From: Bacillota bacterium | Lineage (GTDB): Bacteria; Bacillota; Clostridia; Acetivibrionales; Acetivibrionaceae | DNA length: 6,761 bases | Reading direction: 5' to 3' | Assembly (NCBI GenBank): GCA_023398495.1 | Contig: JAEWSG010000153.1 | Location: 1-6,761, forward strand | Shown here: in pieces, positions 1 through 5,974 of the stretch | Layout of the letters: each line of letters starts with the position of its first letter | How positions within the stretch are numbered: the first letter of the stretch is position 1 | Position numbers and translations under genes: made by a program | Notes under the pieces: model-generated | What the model was told of the DNA's origin: nothing | Seen by the model: only the letters and a program-made list of their open reading frames with translations | Databases searched by the model: none

Positions 1-127
1 AAAACTACTACTGAAAAAAGCTTTTCACATTTATACCATACCCTATAATTTGCTTGTAGTTTAGTCCGAGTATTTACAAAAATGCAATCGAACAATCTTT
101 GTACAATTCTGTCTCATTTTTTAGACC
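1..127 (+). repeat. Left terminal inverted repeat (IRL), 127 bp
   Basis: Base-by-base comparison with the reverse complement of 6635-6761 shows no mismatch or gap. The outer tip begins AAAACTACTACTG. Inside are two small palindromes, AAAAGCTTTT (16-25, with a HindIII site) and TTGTACAA (99-106), and the near-repeated strings ACAATCTTTGT and ACAATTCTGT. These could be recombinase contact points, but this is a guess. Past base 127 identity stops for two or three bases and then GGAGCC (130-135) matches again, so the ancestral repeat was probably a little longer. I do not recognise the repeat as belonging to a named insertion sequence family. Confidence 0.97.
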
Positions 128-298
128 CCGGAGCCTTTTGAAATCTTATATTTTATATAACATTCAATGTAAAAAACTGTAGACTTAGTAAGATTATTTA
201 TGTAAAATTAATATTGGGAAAATAATTAATAGAGCGTATATTTAGTAAGAAAGGACGAAATCTGAATTTTGTGTAAATAGGTGTTTGTATATAGTGTC

Positions 299-304
299 TA
301 TAAT
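299..304 (+). promoter_or_regulatory. Candidate -10 box (TATAAT) for the first TIR gene
   Basis: A perfect TATAAT lies 87 bases upstream of the start codon. No good -35 hexamer sits 16 to 18 bases upstream, so this is a tentative call. A start here would give a leader of about 80 bases. Confidence 0.4.
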
Positions 305-375
305 TTGAAGGTGAAAAAATAAAGATTAGTAAAAAAAGCAGCATAACTTTGATAAAATTATTGATTATGCATTAT

Positions 376-382
376 AAGGAGG
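376..382 (+). promoter_or_regulatory. Strong ribosome binding site AAGGAGG
   Basis: AAGGAGG sits 9 bases before the ATG at 392 and fixes the start of the first TIR gene. Confidence 0.85.
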
Positions 383-391
383 AATAGGAAA

Positions 392-808
392 ATGCCAGCA
401 TTATCAAATTACCGCCTTTTCATTAGCCATTCATGGGCTTATGGAGACGCATACGAGAAACTTGTTAGATTCTTCAAAGAACACCCTTACTTTAAGTGGA
501 TAGATTATTCAGTTCCCAAGGATGATCCAATTCATAATGCTCCGAATGAGGCTTTACTATATGATGCTATTAAAAAACAAATTTCGCCTGTTAACTGTGT
601 TATCATTCTTGCAGGTGTATATAGTACATATTCCAAATGGATTAATAAGGAGATAGAAATTTCAAAAAGAGTTTTCAATAAACCTATTGTTGCAATTGAG
701 CCTTGGGGCAGCAAAAAGACATCGAATATTGTAAAGGAGAATGCTGATATAACTGTTAAGTGGCAGAGTTCATCCATTGTTGACGCGATAAGGAAATATT
801 CGATATAA
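392..808 (+). CDS. Stand-alone TIR-like protein (MTH538/DUF1863, ThsB-like)
   Basis: 138 residues forming one TIR fold. The first strand reads RLFISHSW (8-15). A hydrophobic strand NCVIILAG (68-75) is followed by S-K-W-I-N-K-E-I (81-88). In TIR enzymes the Glu of a W-x-x-x-E motif cleaves NAD, which points to E87 here. The later strand KPIVAIEPWG (97-106) and a closing helix complete the domain. This layout fits the TIR-like family that includes the Thoeris signal-producing subunit ThsB, which senses phage and makes a cyclic or conjugated ADP-ribose messenger. The start is well set: AAGGAGG at 376-382 lies 9 bases before ATG. The next gene, a TIR-membrane fusion, is about 105 bases downstream and is the natural effector candidate. 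Family assignment is firm; the signalling role is inferred. Confidence 0.85.
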   Translation: MPALSNYRLFISHSWAYGDAYEKLVRFFKEHPYFKWIDYSVPKDDPIHNAPNEALLYDAIKKQISPVNCVIILAGVYSTYSKWINKEIEISKRVFNKPIVAIEPWGSKKTSNIVKENADITVKWQSSSIVDAIRKYSI

Positions 809-816
809 GCATGGGG

Positions 817-845
817 TTTACAACATAAATGATTTTTTATATAAA
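817..845 (+). promoter_or_regulatory. Promoter upstream of the TIR-membrane fusion gene
   Basis: TTTACA (817-822) and TATAAA (840-845) are separated by exactly 17 bases, each one base from the sigma-A consensus. It lies in the gap after the first TIR gene and would give an mRNA leader of about 60 bases for the TIR-membrane gene. The second gene may therefore be transcribed alone as well as by read-through. Confidence 0.55.
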
Positions 846-913
846 GACAAAAATTCAAATGATTAAGGTTAAATAATATATTCTTAATTCATGAAACAAA
901 TAGGTGATAATTG

Positions 914-1726
914 TTGAAACTATTTATTATACACAGATCAAAGGATAGAAAACAAGCAAGAGCGCTTTTAAAAAAGAGCGAACAAAAAATGTCAGCATCT
1001 TTTAATCTAATTTTTCTTAACAGTCCCAGTAGTAATAGTTGGAAAGACCATGCTATTAGTGCCATGACGGATGCAGAAGCAATAATAATATATAATCGAC
1101 AGTCATGCGAAGAATCTAAAAATGCAAAATGGGAAATTAACAAGGCTATAAAAGGAAATCTAAAAATTATTGATATTAATCCTGGTGATACGCAGAATGA
1201 TGTATGTTTCAAATTAAAATCACTATATGATTTTGAAGATTCCTTTCACAAGTGCTTTAATAGTAAAAACGGAACAAGTATATTGGATCTCTATAAGTTA
1301 ATGGTAGATTCATCTGAAAGTTTAATTGAACGAAGACAAAAGACAAATGCATTTTTTATAACAGTGATAGGAAGTCTGTTGACAATAGCTGGTTTATTAG
1401 TGAAATGTGGGGCTTTAATTACTGATACTATTTGGTTAATCCACAGTTTTGCAATAGTAGGGTTACTCTTATGCAATTCTTGGAGAAATATTATTGATAA
1501 TTATGGGAAGTTGAACAAAGCCAAGTTTGATGTTATATTGCGTCTAGAGAAAGAACTTGATGCTCAAATATTTGAAGCTGAGTGGATTTCACTCGGGAAA
1601 GGATTAAGACCTAAAAAATATAAATCATTTACTTCAACAGAAAAAAATGTTCCTCTTTATTTTGCATTGCTCATTTTGGGTTTATCAGTTTTTTTGATTA
1701 TAAAACAGATAATTGGTTTCAAATAG
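914..1726 (+). CDS. TIR domain fused to a RipA/SLATT-like membrane domain
   Basis: 270 residues from the chosen TTG at 914, which has AGGTG (902-906) 7 bases upstream. The adjacent in-frame TTG at 911 is only 4 bases from that site and less likely. Residues 1-105 form a TIR-like domain: KLFIIHRSKDRKQA at the start, AEAIIIYN as an inner strand, and the S-x-N-A-K-W-E-I motif with E74 as possible catalytic Glu. A linker leads to a charged helix, IERRQKTNAFF (138-148), then membrane segments at about 146-164, 172-189 and 248-264. Between the second and third come LNKAKFDVI and EAEWISLGKG. This arrangement recalls the RipA octameric membrane family and SLATT two-helix effectors, thought to form pores or perturb membranes. 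Likely role: a membrane effector switched on through its own or a partner's TIR signal. The first TIR gene is the obvious partner. Confidence 0.75.
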   Translation: MKLFIIHRSKDRKQARALLKKSEQKMSASFNLIFLNSPSSNSWKDHAISAMTDAEAIIIYNRQSCEESKNAKWEINKAIKGNLKIIDINPGDTQNDVCFKLKSLYDFEDSFHKCFNSKNGTSILDLYKLMVDSSESLIERRQKTNAFFITVIGSLLTIAGLLVKCGALITDTIWLIHSFAIVGLLLCNSWRNIIDNYGKLNKAKFDVILRLEKELDAQIFEAEWISLGKGLRPKKYKSFTSTEKNVPLYFALLILGLSVFLIIKQIIGFK

Positions 1727-1760
1727 CTGATAGGGGTATCATCCGATTTTTGCAAAAATT

Positions 1761-1811
1761 GTATGCTTAGCCCAAAAGACATTGTAAAAGAGTCTTTTAG
1801 CATACGCTAAG
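1761..1811 (+). terminator. Compound hairpin after the TIR-membrane gene, possible terminator
   Basis: GTATGCT (1761-1767) pairs with AGCATAC (1799-1805), and inside it AAAAGAC (1774-1780) pairs with GTCTTTT (1792-1798), with a six-base bulge on the left side. The inner stem with A and T tracts resembles a weak bidirectional terminator, though no T-run follows the outer arm. CTTAGC (1766-1771) can pair instead with GCTAAG (1806-1811), which competes with the outer arm. It starts 35 bases after the stop codon. The pairing is certain; terminator function is uncertain. Confidence 0.45.
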
Positions 1812-1891
1812 AAGTGTTGCACTATTGAAACCTTAACGTACAAAATCCGTTATTATCTTTATTGTTAAAAATTTGCCCCTATCCCATTCCA

Positions 1892-1938
1892 CATTTATAA
1901 ATGACAGGAATGTATAAATATTTTCGATAATTTATACA
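1892..1938. promoter_or_regulatory. Candidate operator: palindrome plus dyad overlapping the -35 box
   Basis: CATTTATAAATG (1892-1903) is a perfect 12-bp palindrome. TGTATAAAT (1911-1919) and ATTTATACA (1930-1938) form a perfect 9-bp dyad with a 10-base spacer, and its right arm covers the -35 box of the promoter for the TIR-caspase genes. The shared ATTTATA core in both suggests repeated binding sites for a dimeric regulator. No regulator gene lies in the window, so it would be a host protein. In AT-rich DNA short palindromes also occur by chance. Confidence 0.4.
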
Positions 1939-1961
1939 TATGTTAAAATTTATGATATAAT
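1933..1961 (+). promoter_or_regulatory. Promoter of the TIR-caspase-graspetide gene run
   Basis: A perfect -10 TATAAT (1956-1961) lies 17 bases after TATACA (1933-1938), a moderate -35 match. It is 30 bases upstream of the next ATG, which has a strong ribosome site. No other good promoter is visible between here and the end of the peptide precursor gene, so it may drive all six downstream genes. Confidence 0.6.
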
Positions 1962-1974
1962 ATGTAAATAAATC

Positions 1975-1984
1975 AGAAGGAGGG
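1975..1984 (+). promoter_or_regulatory. Strong ribosome binding site AGAAGGAGGG
   Basis: AAGGAGG within this string is about 7 bases before the ATG at 1991 and fixes that start. Confidence 0.85.
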
Positions 1985-1990
1985 AATGTT

Positions 1991-2476
1991 ATGAAAGTAT
2001 TTATCTCTCACAAAAATGAAGATAGTCAAATAGCAATATATATACAAAATGTATTAAGAAATTTAGATGTTGATGCATACTTGGATGTTCTTGAAGGTAA
2101 ATTACTTCTTAGTGGTGAAGAGCTTACAAATCATATAAAGGATAGACTTTCTAACTGTACTGATTTATTAGTTGTTTTATCGGTAAATACCAAGGAATCC
2201 TGGTGGGTACCTTTTGAAATAGGTATGGCTGCTCAGTTAGATTTTCCTATTGTAAATTACATACCAAATTTCGCTACAGATAAAAAAATCCAATTACCTG
2301 ATTATTTGAGTTATTGGCCTAAACTTACAAAATCCGATGATTTACGCAAGTATGTTGAAATAAGGAATAATGTTAGTCAACAAATTGTGCTTGAGAAAGC
2401 CATAGGCAAACATGTATTTTCTAATAAACAATCACCAACCGAAAGATTTTATAAGGAATTGAAAAAAATATTGTGA
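1991..2476 (+). CDS. Stand-alone TIR domain protein (TIR_2-like)
   Basis: 161 residues, soluble, one TIR domain. It opens MKVFISHKNED, the typical first strand and AA-loop start. It continues with DAYLDV (28-33), a helix LTNHIKDRL (45-53), the strand CTDLLVVLS (56-64), and T-K-E-S-W-W-V-P-F-E-I-G (67-78). The W-x-x-x-E motif gives E76 as the expected NAD-cleaving residue. After the last strand (FPIVNYI) comes L-P-D-Y-L-S-Y-W-P (102-110), a signature I associate with one group of stand-alone bacterial TIRs. It is clearly a different subfamily from the TIR proteins on either side, with essentially only the catalytic pattern in common. It precedes a second TIR gene by 59 bases. Two TIRs upstream of one effector would allow recognition of different phage triggers, as seen in some Thoeris loci. 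Family is firm; role is inferred. Confidence 0.85.
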   Translation: MKVFISHKNEDSQIAIYIQNVLRNLDVDAYLDVLEGKLLLSGEELTNHIKDRLSNCTDLLVVLSVNTKESWWVPFEIGMAAQLDFPIVNYIPNFATDKKIQLPDYLSYWPKLTKSDDLRKYVEIRNNVSQQIVLEKAIGKHVFSNKQSPTERFYKELKKIL

Positions 2477-2520
2477 GTTAAACATTCAAATAATTAAATC
2501 AATAAAAATATTCTAAATGA

Positions 2521-2527
2521 AAAGGAG
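2521..2527 (+). promoter_or_regulatory. Ribosome binding site AAAGGAG
   Basis: AAAGGAG lies 8 bases before the ATG at 2536 and supports that start for the third stand-alone TIR gene. Confidence 0.75.
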
Positions 2528-2535
2528 TTGTTATT

Positions 2536-2949
2536 ATGTCATTAGATCCAAGGGCGTTTATTAGTTTTGATTATGATCACAATGATATTGAAAAAACTTT
2601 ATTTGCTGGACAAGCAAAAAACTCTAAGACACCATTTTCTATTCAGGATTGGTCAGCAAAATCTTCAATGCCTCAAAGTAAGTGGGAAGAAATTGTAGAA
2701 GAAAAAATAAAGAAATGTAATATGTTAATAGTGCTTGTTGGAAAATACATGGCAAGTGCAACAGGAGTAAAAAAAGAAATAAAGATGGCGAAAGATAACG
2801 ATGTTCCAGTATTCGGAGTCTATGTTAGTGGTGCAGACTCTAGTAGCAATTTGCCTGATGGATTAGCTCGTAACCGAACAATAGCTTGGGAATGGGATAA
2901 AATTTCTTCTGCAATTGATCAAGTGATGAAAGAAGGTAAAAACAAATAA
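2536..2949 (+). CDS. ThsB-like TIR protein paired with a caspase-like effector
   Basis: 137 residues, soluble. It begins with PRAFISFDYDHN (5-16), a first-strand signature of the ThsB-like TIR subgroup, followed by a helix and F-x-G-Q, then FSIQDWS (34-40). A strand MLIVLVGKY (63-71) leads to G-V-K-K-E-I-K-M-A (77-85), placing the likely catalytic Glu at E81. The Trp usually four residues before it is missing here; G77 occupies that position. The last strand is VPVFGVYV. The gene ends one base before the caspase-like gene, so the two are almost certainly co-translated and act together. In the published TIR-caspase Thoeris type, the TIR protein makes a cyclic ADP-ribose isomer that activates the protease. 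By analogy this is the signal maker for its neighbour; the exact product molecule cannot be read from sequence. Confidence 0.85.
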   Translation: MSLDPRAFISFDYDHNDIEKTLFAGQAKNSKTPFSIQDWSAKSSMPQSKWEEIVEEKIKKCNMLIVLVGKYMASATGVKKEIKMAKDNDVPVFGVYVSGADSSSNLPDGLARNRTIAWEWDKISSAIDQVMKEGKNK

Positions 2950-2950
2950 C

Positions 2951-3919
2951 ATGAAAAAAGCATTGATAGTAGGTATAAACAACTATCCTTTTTCTCCACT
3001 TAATGGATGTATTAATGATGCTTCTGCTTTAGGAAGTATTATAGAAACTAATGGAGATGGTTCCCCTAACTTCGATGTTAAACTTTATACTGATGTTTCC
3101 ACAAAATCTGATTTAAAAGGTTTAATAATCGATTTATTTAACGGTGATAGCGACATTTCACTATTTTACTTTTCAGGGCATGGATTTATAAATGACATTA
3201 CTGGCTATATTGTAACTCCTGACTATAAACAAAATGATGAAGGTGTTTCTATGGATGAAATACTTTCTATAGCTAATGGTTCTAAAGCGAAAAATAAAAT
3301 AATCATTCTGGACTGCTGCCATTCAGGTGCATTAGGTTCTCCAAAAGTAGCCGGTGGTATGTCAGCACAAATAGTTGAAGGCGTTTCAATACTTACTGCA
3401 AGCAGAGATAATGAACCATCATTAGAAATCAATGGACATGGTGTTTTTACTAATTTATTATTAGATGCTTTACAAGGTGGAGCTGCAGACCTTAGAGGAC
3501 ATATCACACCTGGAAGTGTATACGCTTATATTGATCAAGCACTAGGTCCGTGGAATCAAAGACCGGTTTTCAAAACTAACATTACACGGTTTACCTCTAT
3601 ACGAACAGTTACTCCGCAAGTTCCGCTAGAAATATTAAGAAATCTTGTTCAGTATTTTCCAACCCCTGAACAACACTTTGCATTAGATCCATCATTTGAG
3701 GATACTAATACTAAAGTAGTAGAGCATAAGGTTATTGAACCATACGCAAATGCTGAAAATGTTGCGGTATTTAAGCATCTTCAAAAACTTCAAAGTGTAG
3801 GCTTAGTTGTTCCAGTTGACGAAGACTATATGTATTATGCAGCAATGAACTCGAAATCATGTAAACTTACAGCTTTGGGTTATCATTACTGGCGACTGGT
3901 AAAAAATAAAAGAATATAA
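2951..3919 (+). CDS. Caspase-like cysteine protease (peptidase C14), Thoeris-type effector
   Basis: 322 residues. The N-terminal 210 form a caspase/metacaspase fold: KKALIVGINNYP at the start, N-D-A (22-24), SLFYFSGHG (70-78) with catalytic H77, and IIILDCCHSG (117-126) with catalytic C123. Both dyad residues are intact. The later strand GVSILTASR and the F-T-N-L-L-L-D-A-L helix are also typical. Residues about 215-322 are a separate C-terminal part. Its end, with F-K-H-L-Q-K-L-Q-S-V-G-L-V and C-K-L-T-A-L-G-Y-H-Y-W, resembles a winged-helix segment and might be a ligand-sensing or protein-binding region. It starts one base after the TIR gene stop, with only a weak GAAGG site, which suggests translational coupling. 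Likely role: a latent protease that, once activated by a TIR-made nucleotide, cleaves cell proteins and stops phage growth. An additional action on the downstream peptide system is possible but unproven. Confidence 0.85.
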   Translation: MKKALIVGINNYPFSPLNGCINDASALGSIIETNGDGSPNFDVKLYTDVSTKSDLKGLIIDLFNGDSDISLFYFSGHGFINDITGYIVTPDYKQNDEGVSMDEILSIANGSKAKNKIIILDCCHSGALGSPKVAGGMSAQIVEGVSILTASRDNEPSLEINGHGVFTNLLLDALQGGAADLRGHITPGSVYAYIDQALGPWNQRPVFKTNITRFTSIRTVTPQVPLEILRNLVQYFPTPEQHFALDPSFEDTNTKVVEHKVIEPYANAENVAVFKHLQKLQSVGLVVPVDEDYMYYAAMNSKSCKLTALGYHYWRLVKNKRI

Positions 3920-3947
3920 ATTAGATATATTGGAAGTGCTTAACATT

Positions 3948-4865
3948 ATGGATAAAATACTTATAGTAACAAGCTCATATGACTTAACTGTTGACTATAT
4001 TATAGATAAATTTAGGAACTATGCTGAATTTTTTAGGTTCAACACAGATTTACTAAGTGAATATAGTGTTGATATAACTGAAGATGGATGGTTAATACAA
4101 AGTGACCAATGGAGCATTAACCAGATTCAATTACACTCTATTTATTATAGAAAGCCTTCCTTTCCTAATATTAGCGAATATGATGCTAAATTTCATAAGA
4201 TGATTCAAAAGGATATATTAACACTTATTCAGGGATTAATTGAGGCATTTAATGGAACATGCTTATCTAAACCGTCAATTCTCTATAAGGCTGAAAATAA
4301 AATTTATCAATTATCAGTTGCTAAAGAAGTTGGTTTTAAATTACCTAAAACCCTGATATCAAACTCATCAATAACTGCTAAAAAATTTTGTGATAACATA
4401 AGTAGCATAGTTAAGCCGTTATCTGTAGGAAGAATATATTATAAGAACAAACTTGGAATAATTCAGACAAACCTTGTAAATGATAGCTATACCTTTAGCA
4501 ACTTGGAATTATCGCCAGCATATTTCCAGGAGTATGTATCAAAAGATTATGAGGTAAGGGTCACAATAATTGATAATAATGTATTTGCAGCAAAAATAGA
4601 AACAAATGATAAGATTGATTGGCGTAAGTATGGAAGCCAAAACTCATACTCTTTAATAAAATTGCCTATAGAAATTGAAGAGGGTTGCTTGCTTATGCTA
4701 AACAAACTTAATTTAAAATTTGGTGCTTTTGACTTTATAGTCAATGATGATAAATACTACTTTTTAGAGGTTAACCCTAATGGTCAGTGGTATTGGATAG
4801 AAGAAGCTTTAGGTTTAAATATAAGCGATGCCGTTTTTAACTATTTGGTTAGGGGAGAAAATTGA
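3948..4865 (+). CDS. ATP-grasp graspetide macrocyclase (MvdD/TgnB-like peptide maturase)
   Basis: 305 residues from ATG 3948, which follows GGAAG (3932-3936). An in-frame TTG at 3930 would add six residues but lacks a ribosome site and spoils the conserved start MDKILIVTSSYDLTVD. The protein matches the family that links Thr/Ser side chains to Asp/Glu side chains in a precursor peptide using ATP. Visible marks: YYRKPSFP (66-73), KPSILYKAENKIYQL (108-122), the lysine strand SIVKPL (153-158), YFQEYVSKDYEVRVTII (192-208), IDWR (223-226), FGAFDFI (258-264) and FLEVNPNGQWYW (272-283). D262, E274 and N276 are the expected metal ligands. Length is normal for the family and nothing is missing. Its substrate is surely the repeat peptide two genes downstream. 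It lies 28 bases after the caspase gene, and its stop overlaps the next start by one base. Confidence 0.95.
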   Translation: MDKILIVTSSYDLTVDYIIDKFRNYAEFFRFNTDLLSEYSVDITEDGWLIQSDQWSINQIQLHSIYYRKPSFPNISEYDAKFHKMIQKDILTLIQGLIEAFNGTCLSKPSILYKAENKIYQLSVAKEVGFKLPKTLISNSSITAKKFCDNISSIVKPLSVGRIYYKNKLGIIQTNLVNDSYTFSNLELSPAYFQEYVSKDYEVRVTIIDNNVFAAKIETNDKIDWRKYGSQNSYSLIKLPIEIEEGCLLMLNKLNLKFGAFDFIVNDDKYYFLEVNPNGQWYWIEEALGLNISDAVFNYLVRGEN

Positions 4866-5974
4866 TGAAAAAATTTATTTTTTGTATTTTGTTTTTATTG
4901 TCAAGATCACCTGTACTCAGTGTCACACTGGATAAATGTTTCCACAATATTAGAGTTAATGACTTCTACAGAGAGGAATTTTCTTATAAAGAACTACGTT
5001 TTTCAATTTTTAGCCTAGGCTTGGGAGTAGTAAAAGTATATTTACTAACATATAGTAGAGATGAAGGATTCAAAATCTTTAAATTTCTTAAGCTAAGTAA
5101 TGTTACTAAATTATCATCAGAAGATGTTATAAAAGAAAAATTGGCAGGTTATAGTCAACATATAAATAATAAACAGGAAAATGGAAGTGATATCGAATTA
5201 GAAATAGACTTTATTAAATACAAAATAGAAAGTTGCGAAAACACTAAAAATATAGCAATAGAAAAGGCAAATACCTATTTAACTATAGTTTCGGTACTAA
5301 TCCCATTATTTTTTGCAAGCGGCCTTAAGTTTGTACTAGACATTAAGAGCAATATATTACTTACTACCATAACTATTGTAATATCTTACAACCTTATTAA
5401 TATAATATTTTTCTTGTTTGACTTTTATAGAGTCAAATCATATCCTAGGAGTTTATTTGGTCCTTTAAGAGAAAGTCAAGACCATTTAAAAAAGCTTGCA
5501 GAATCATATTATTGGGAATGGTATTCTATAAAAGAAGAAGCGCCATTATTTGTGACGTATGTTTCAAATATTGAAAGGTATGTAAAATATTTATTAATCT
5601 TTGTCGTGTTATTTATATTCCTAAGTAATATTAATTTAAATTCTAAAATTTCTGTATCAAAATTAAACAATATATATACTACTAGTTTAGTAAAAGAAAT
5701 TTCTATATCTCAAAATGGTAGTATTAGTAATACAGATTTAAGTAAGCTTATAGATGTTCAAAGTGCCTTAATAAATAATGAGACAGAACAAATTATAATT
5801 ATTGCCAAGGAAAAATTCAGTAATGAATTGATACATAAAAAATACCAGTCTATAATTAATATATTAGACACATATAATGTAAATAAGGTTGGTATAGATG
5901 AAGTACTTGAAGACAATAGTACTGTACAAGATAAAAATGATTCTATAAAAATACTTATCCTAGGAGGAAGAAAA
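4865..5974 (+). CDS. Membrane protein of unknown family in the graspetide operon
   Basis: 370 residues from ATG 4865, which has AGGGGAG (4851-4857) upstream; a TTG at 4862 is in frame but unneeded. The listed end excludes the last bases of the TGA stop (5975-5977). Residues 4-12 are hydrophobic and could be a short signal or anchor. A soluble part to about 130 is followed by an amphipathic stretch and membrane segments at about 136-157, 163-186 and 240-256. Between the last two is R-S-L-F-G-P-L-R (195-202) and a tyrosine- and tryptophan-rich stretch around 214-221. Residues 257-370 form a polar tail with two likely helices. The run KANTYLTIVSVLIPLFF (134-150) resembles the helix entry of SLATT-type membrane effectors and, more loosely, KTNAFF in the TIR-membrane protein of this window. 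It lacks ATPase or protease motifs, so it is not an ABC transporter or leader peptidase. Possible roles are peptide receptor, immunity factor or membrane effector. Confidence 0.7.
5962..5967 (+). promoter_or_regulatory. Strong ribosome binding site AGGAGG inside the preceding gene
   Basis: AGGAGG lies 6 bases before the ATG at 5974 and is encoded within the last codons of the membrane protein gene. With the ATGA overlap (5974-5977) this predicts high, coupled translation of the precursor peptide, as expected for a product needed in excess over its enzyme. Confidence 0.85.

Larger units (their letters stand above)
128..391. other. Non-coding leader region upstream of the first TIR gene
   Basis: This 264-base AT-rich stretch holds no convincing gene on either strand. 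It starts with the decayed inner edge of IRL (GGAGCC at 130-135, also found next to IRR). It includes a short dyad ACATTCAATGT (160-170), a likely promoter near 299-304 and the ribosome site of the first gene. I see no strong hairpin or riboswitch-like structure. Confidence 0.6.
1727..1990. other. Non-coding spacer between the two TIR clusters
   Basis: 264 bases without a plausible gene on either strand. From left to right it holds GATAGGGG (1729-1736), a compound hairpin (1761-1811), the inverse CCCCTATC (1876-1883), a palindrome CATTTATAAATG (1892-1903), a 9-bp dyad (1911-1938) and a promoter (1933-1961). The 8-bp inverted pair enclosing about 155 bases could be the ends of an old miniature element, but outside those 8 bases the two sides agree poorly. 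The stretch separates two transcription units and probably carries both the end signal of the left unit and the control region of the right one. Confidence 0.55.

Noticed and set aside
1..127. Tn7-like, casposon or Tn3-type ends
   Set aside because: No Tn7 proteins, Cas1 or Tn3 transposase is encoded, and the tips do not resemble the ends I know for these groups.
532..858. Minus-strand open frame of 108 codons
   Set aside because: It lies opposite the first TIR gene, has no ribosome site and encodes no recognisable domain; it is a shadow of the coding strand.
889..1212. Minus-strand open frame of 107 codons with hydrophobic content
   Set aside because: It lies opposite the TIR-membrane gene; the apparent hydrophobicity is the complement of Lys/Asn-rich codons in AT-rich DNA.
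3223..3507. Minus-strand open frame of 94 codons
   Set aside because: It overlaps the catalytic region of the caspase-like gene on the other strand and has no start signals.
3930..3947. Upstream TTG start for the ATP-grasp gene
   Set aside because: The family begins right at the ILIVTSS strand; GGAAG (3932-3936) overlaps the TTG and can serve only the ATG at 3948.
4547..4744. Minus-strand open frame of 65 codons
   Set aside because: It lies opposite the conserved core of the ATP-grasp gene and has no independent support.
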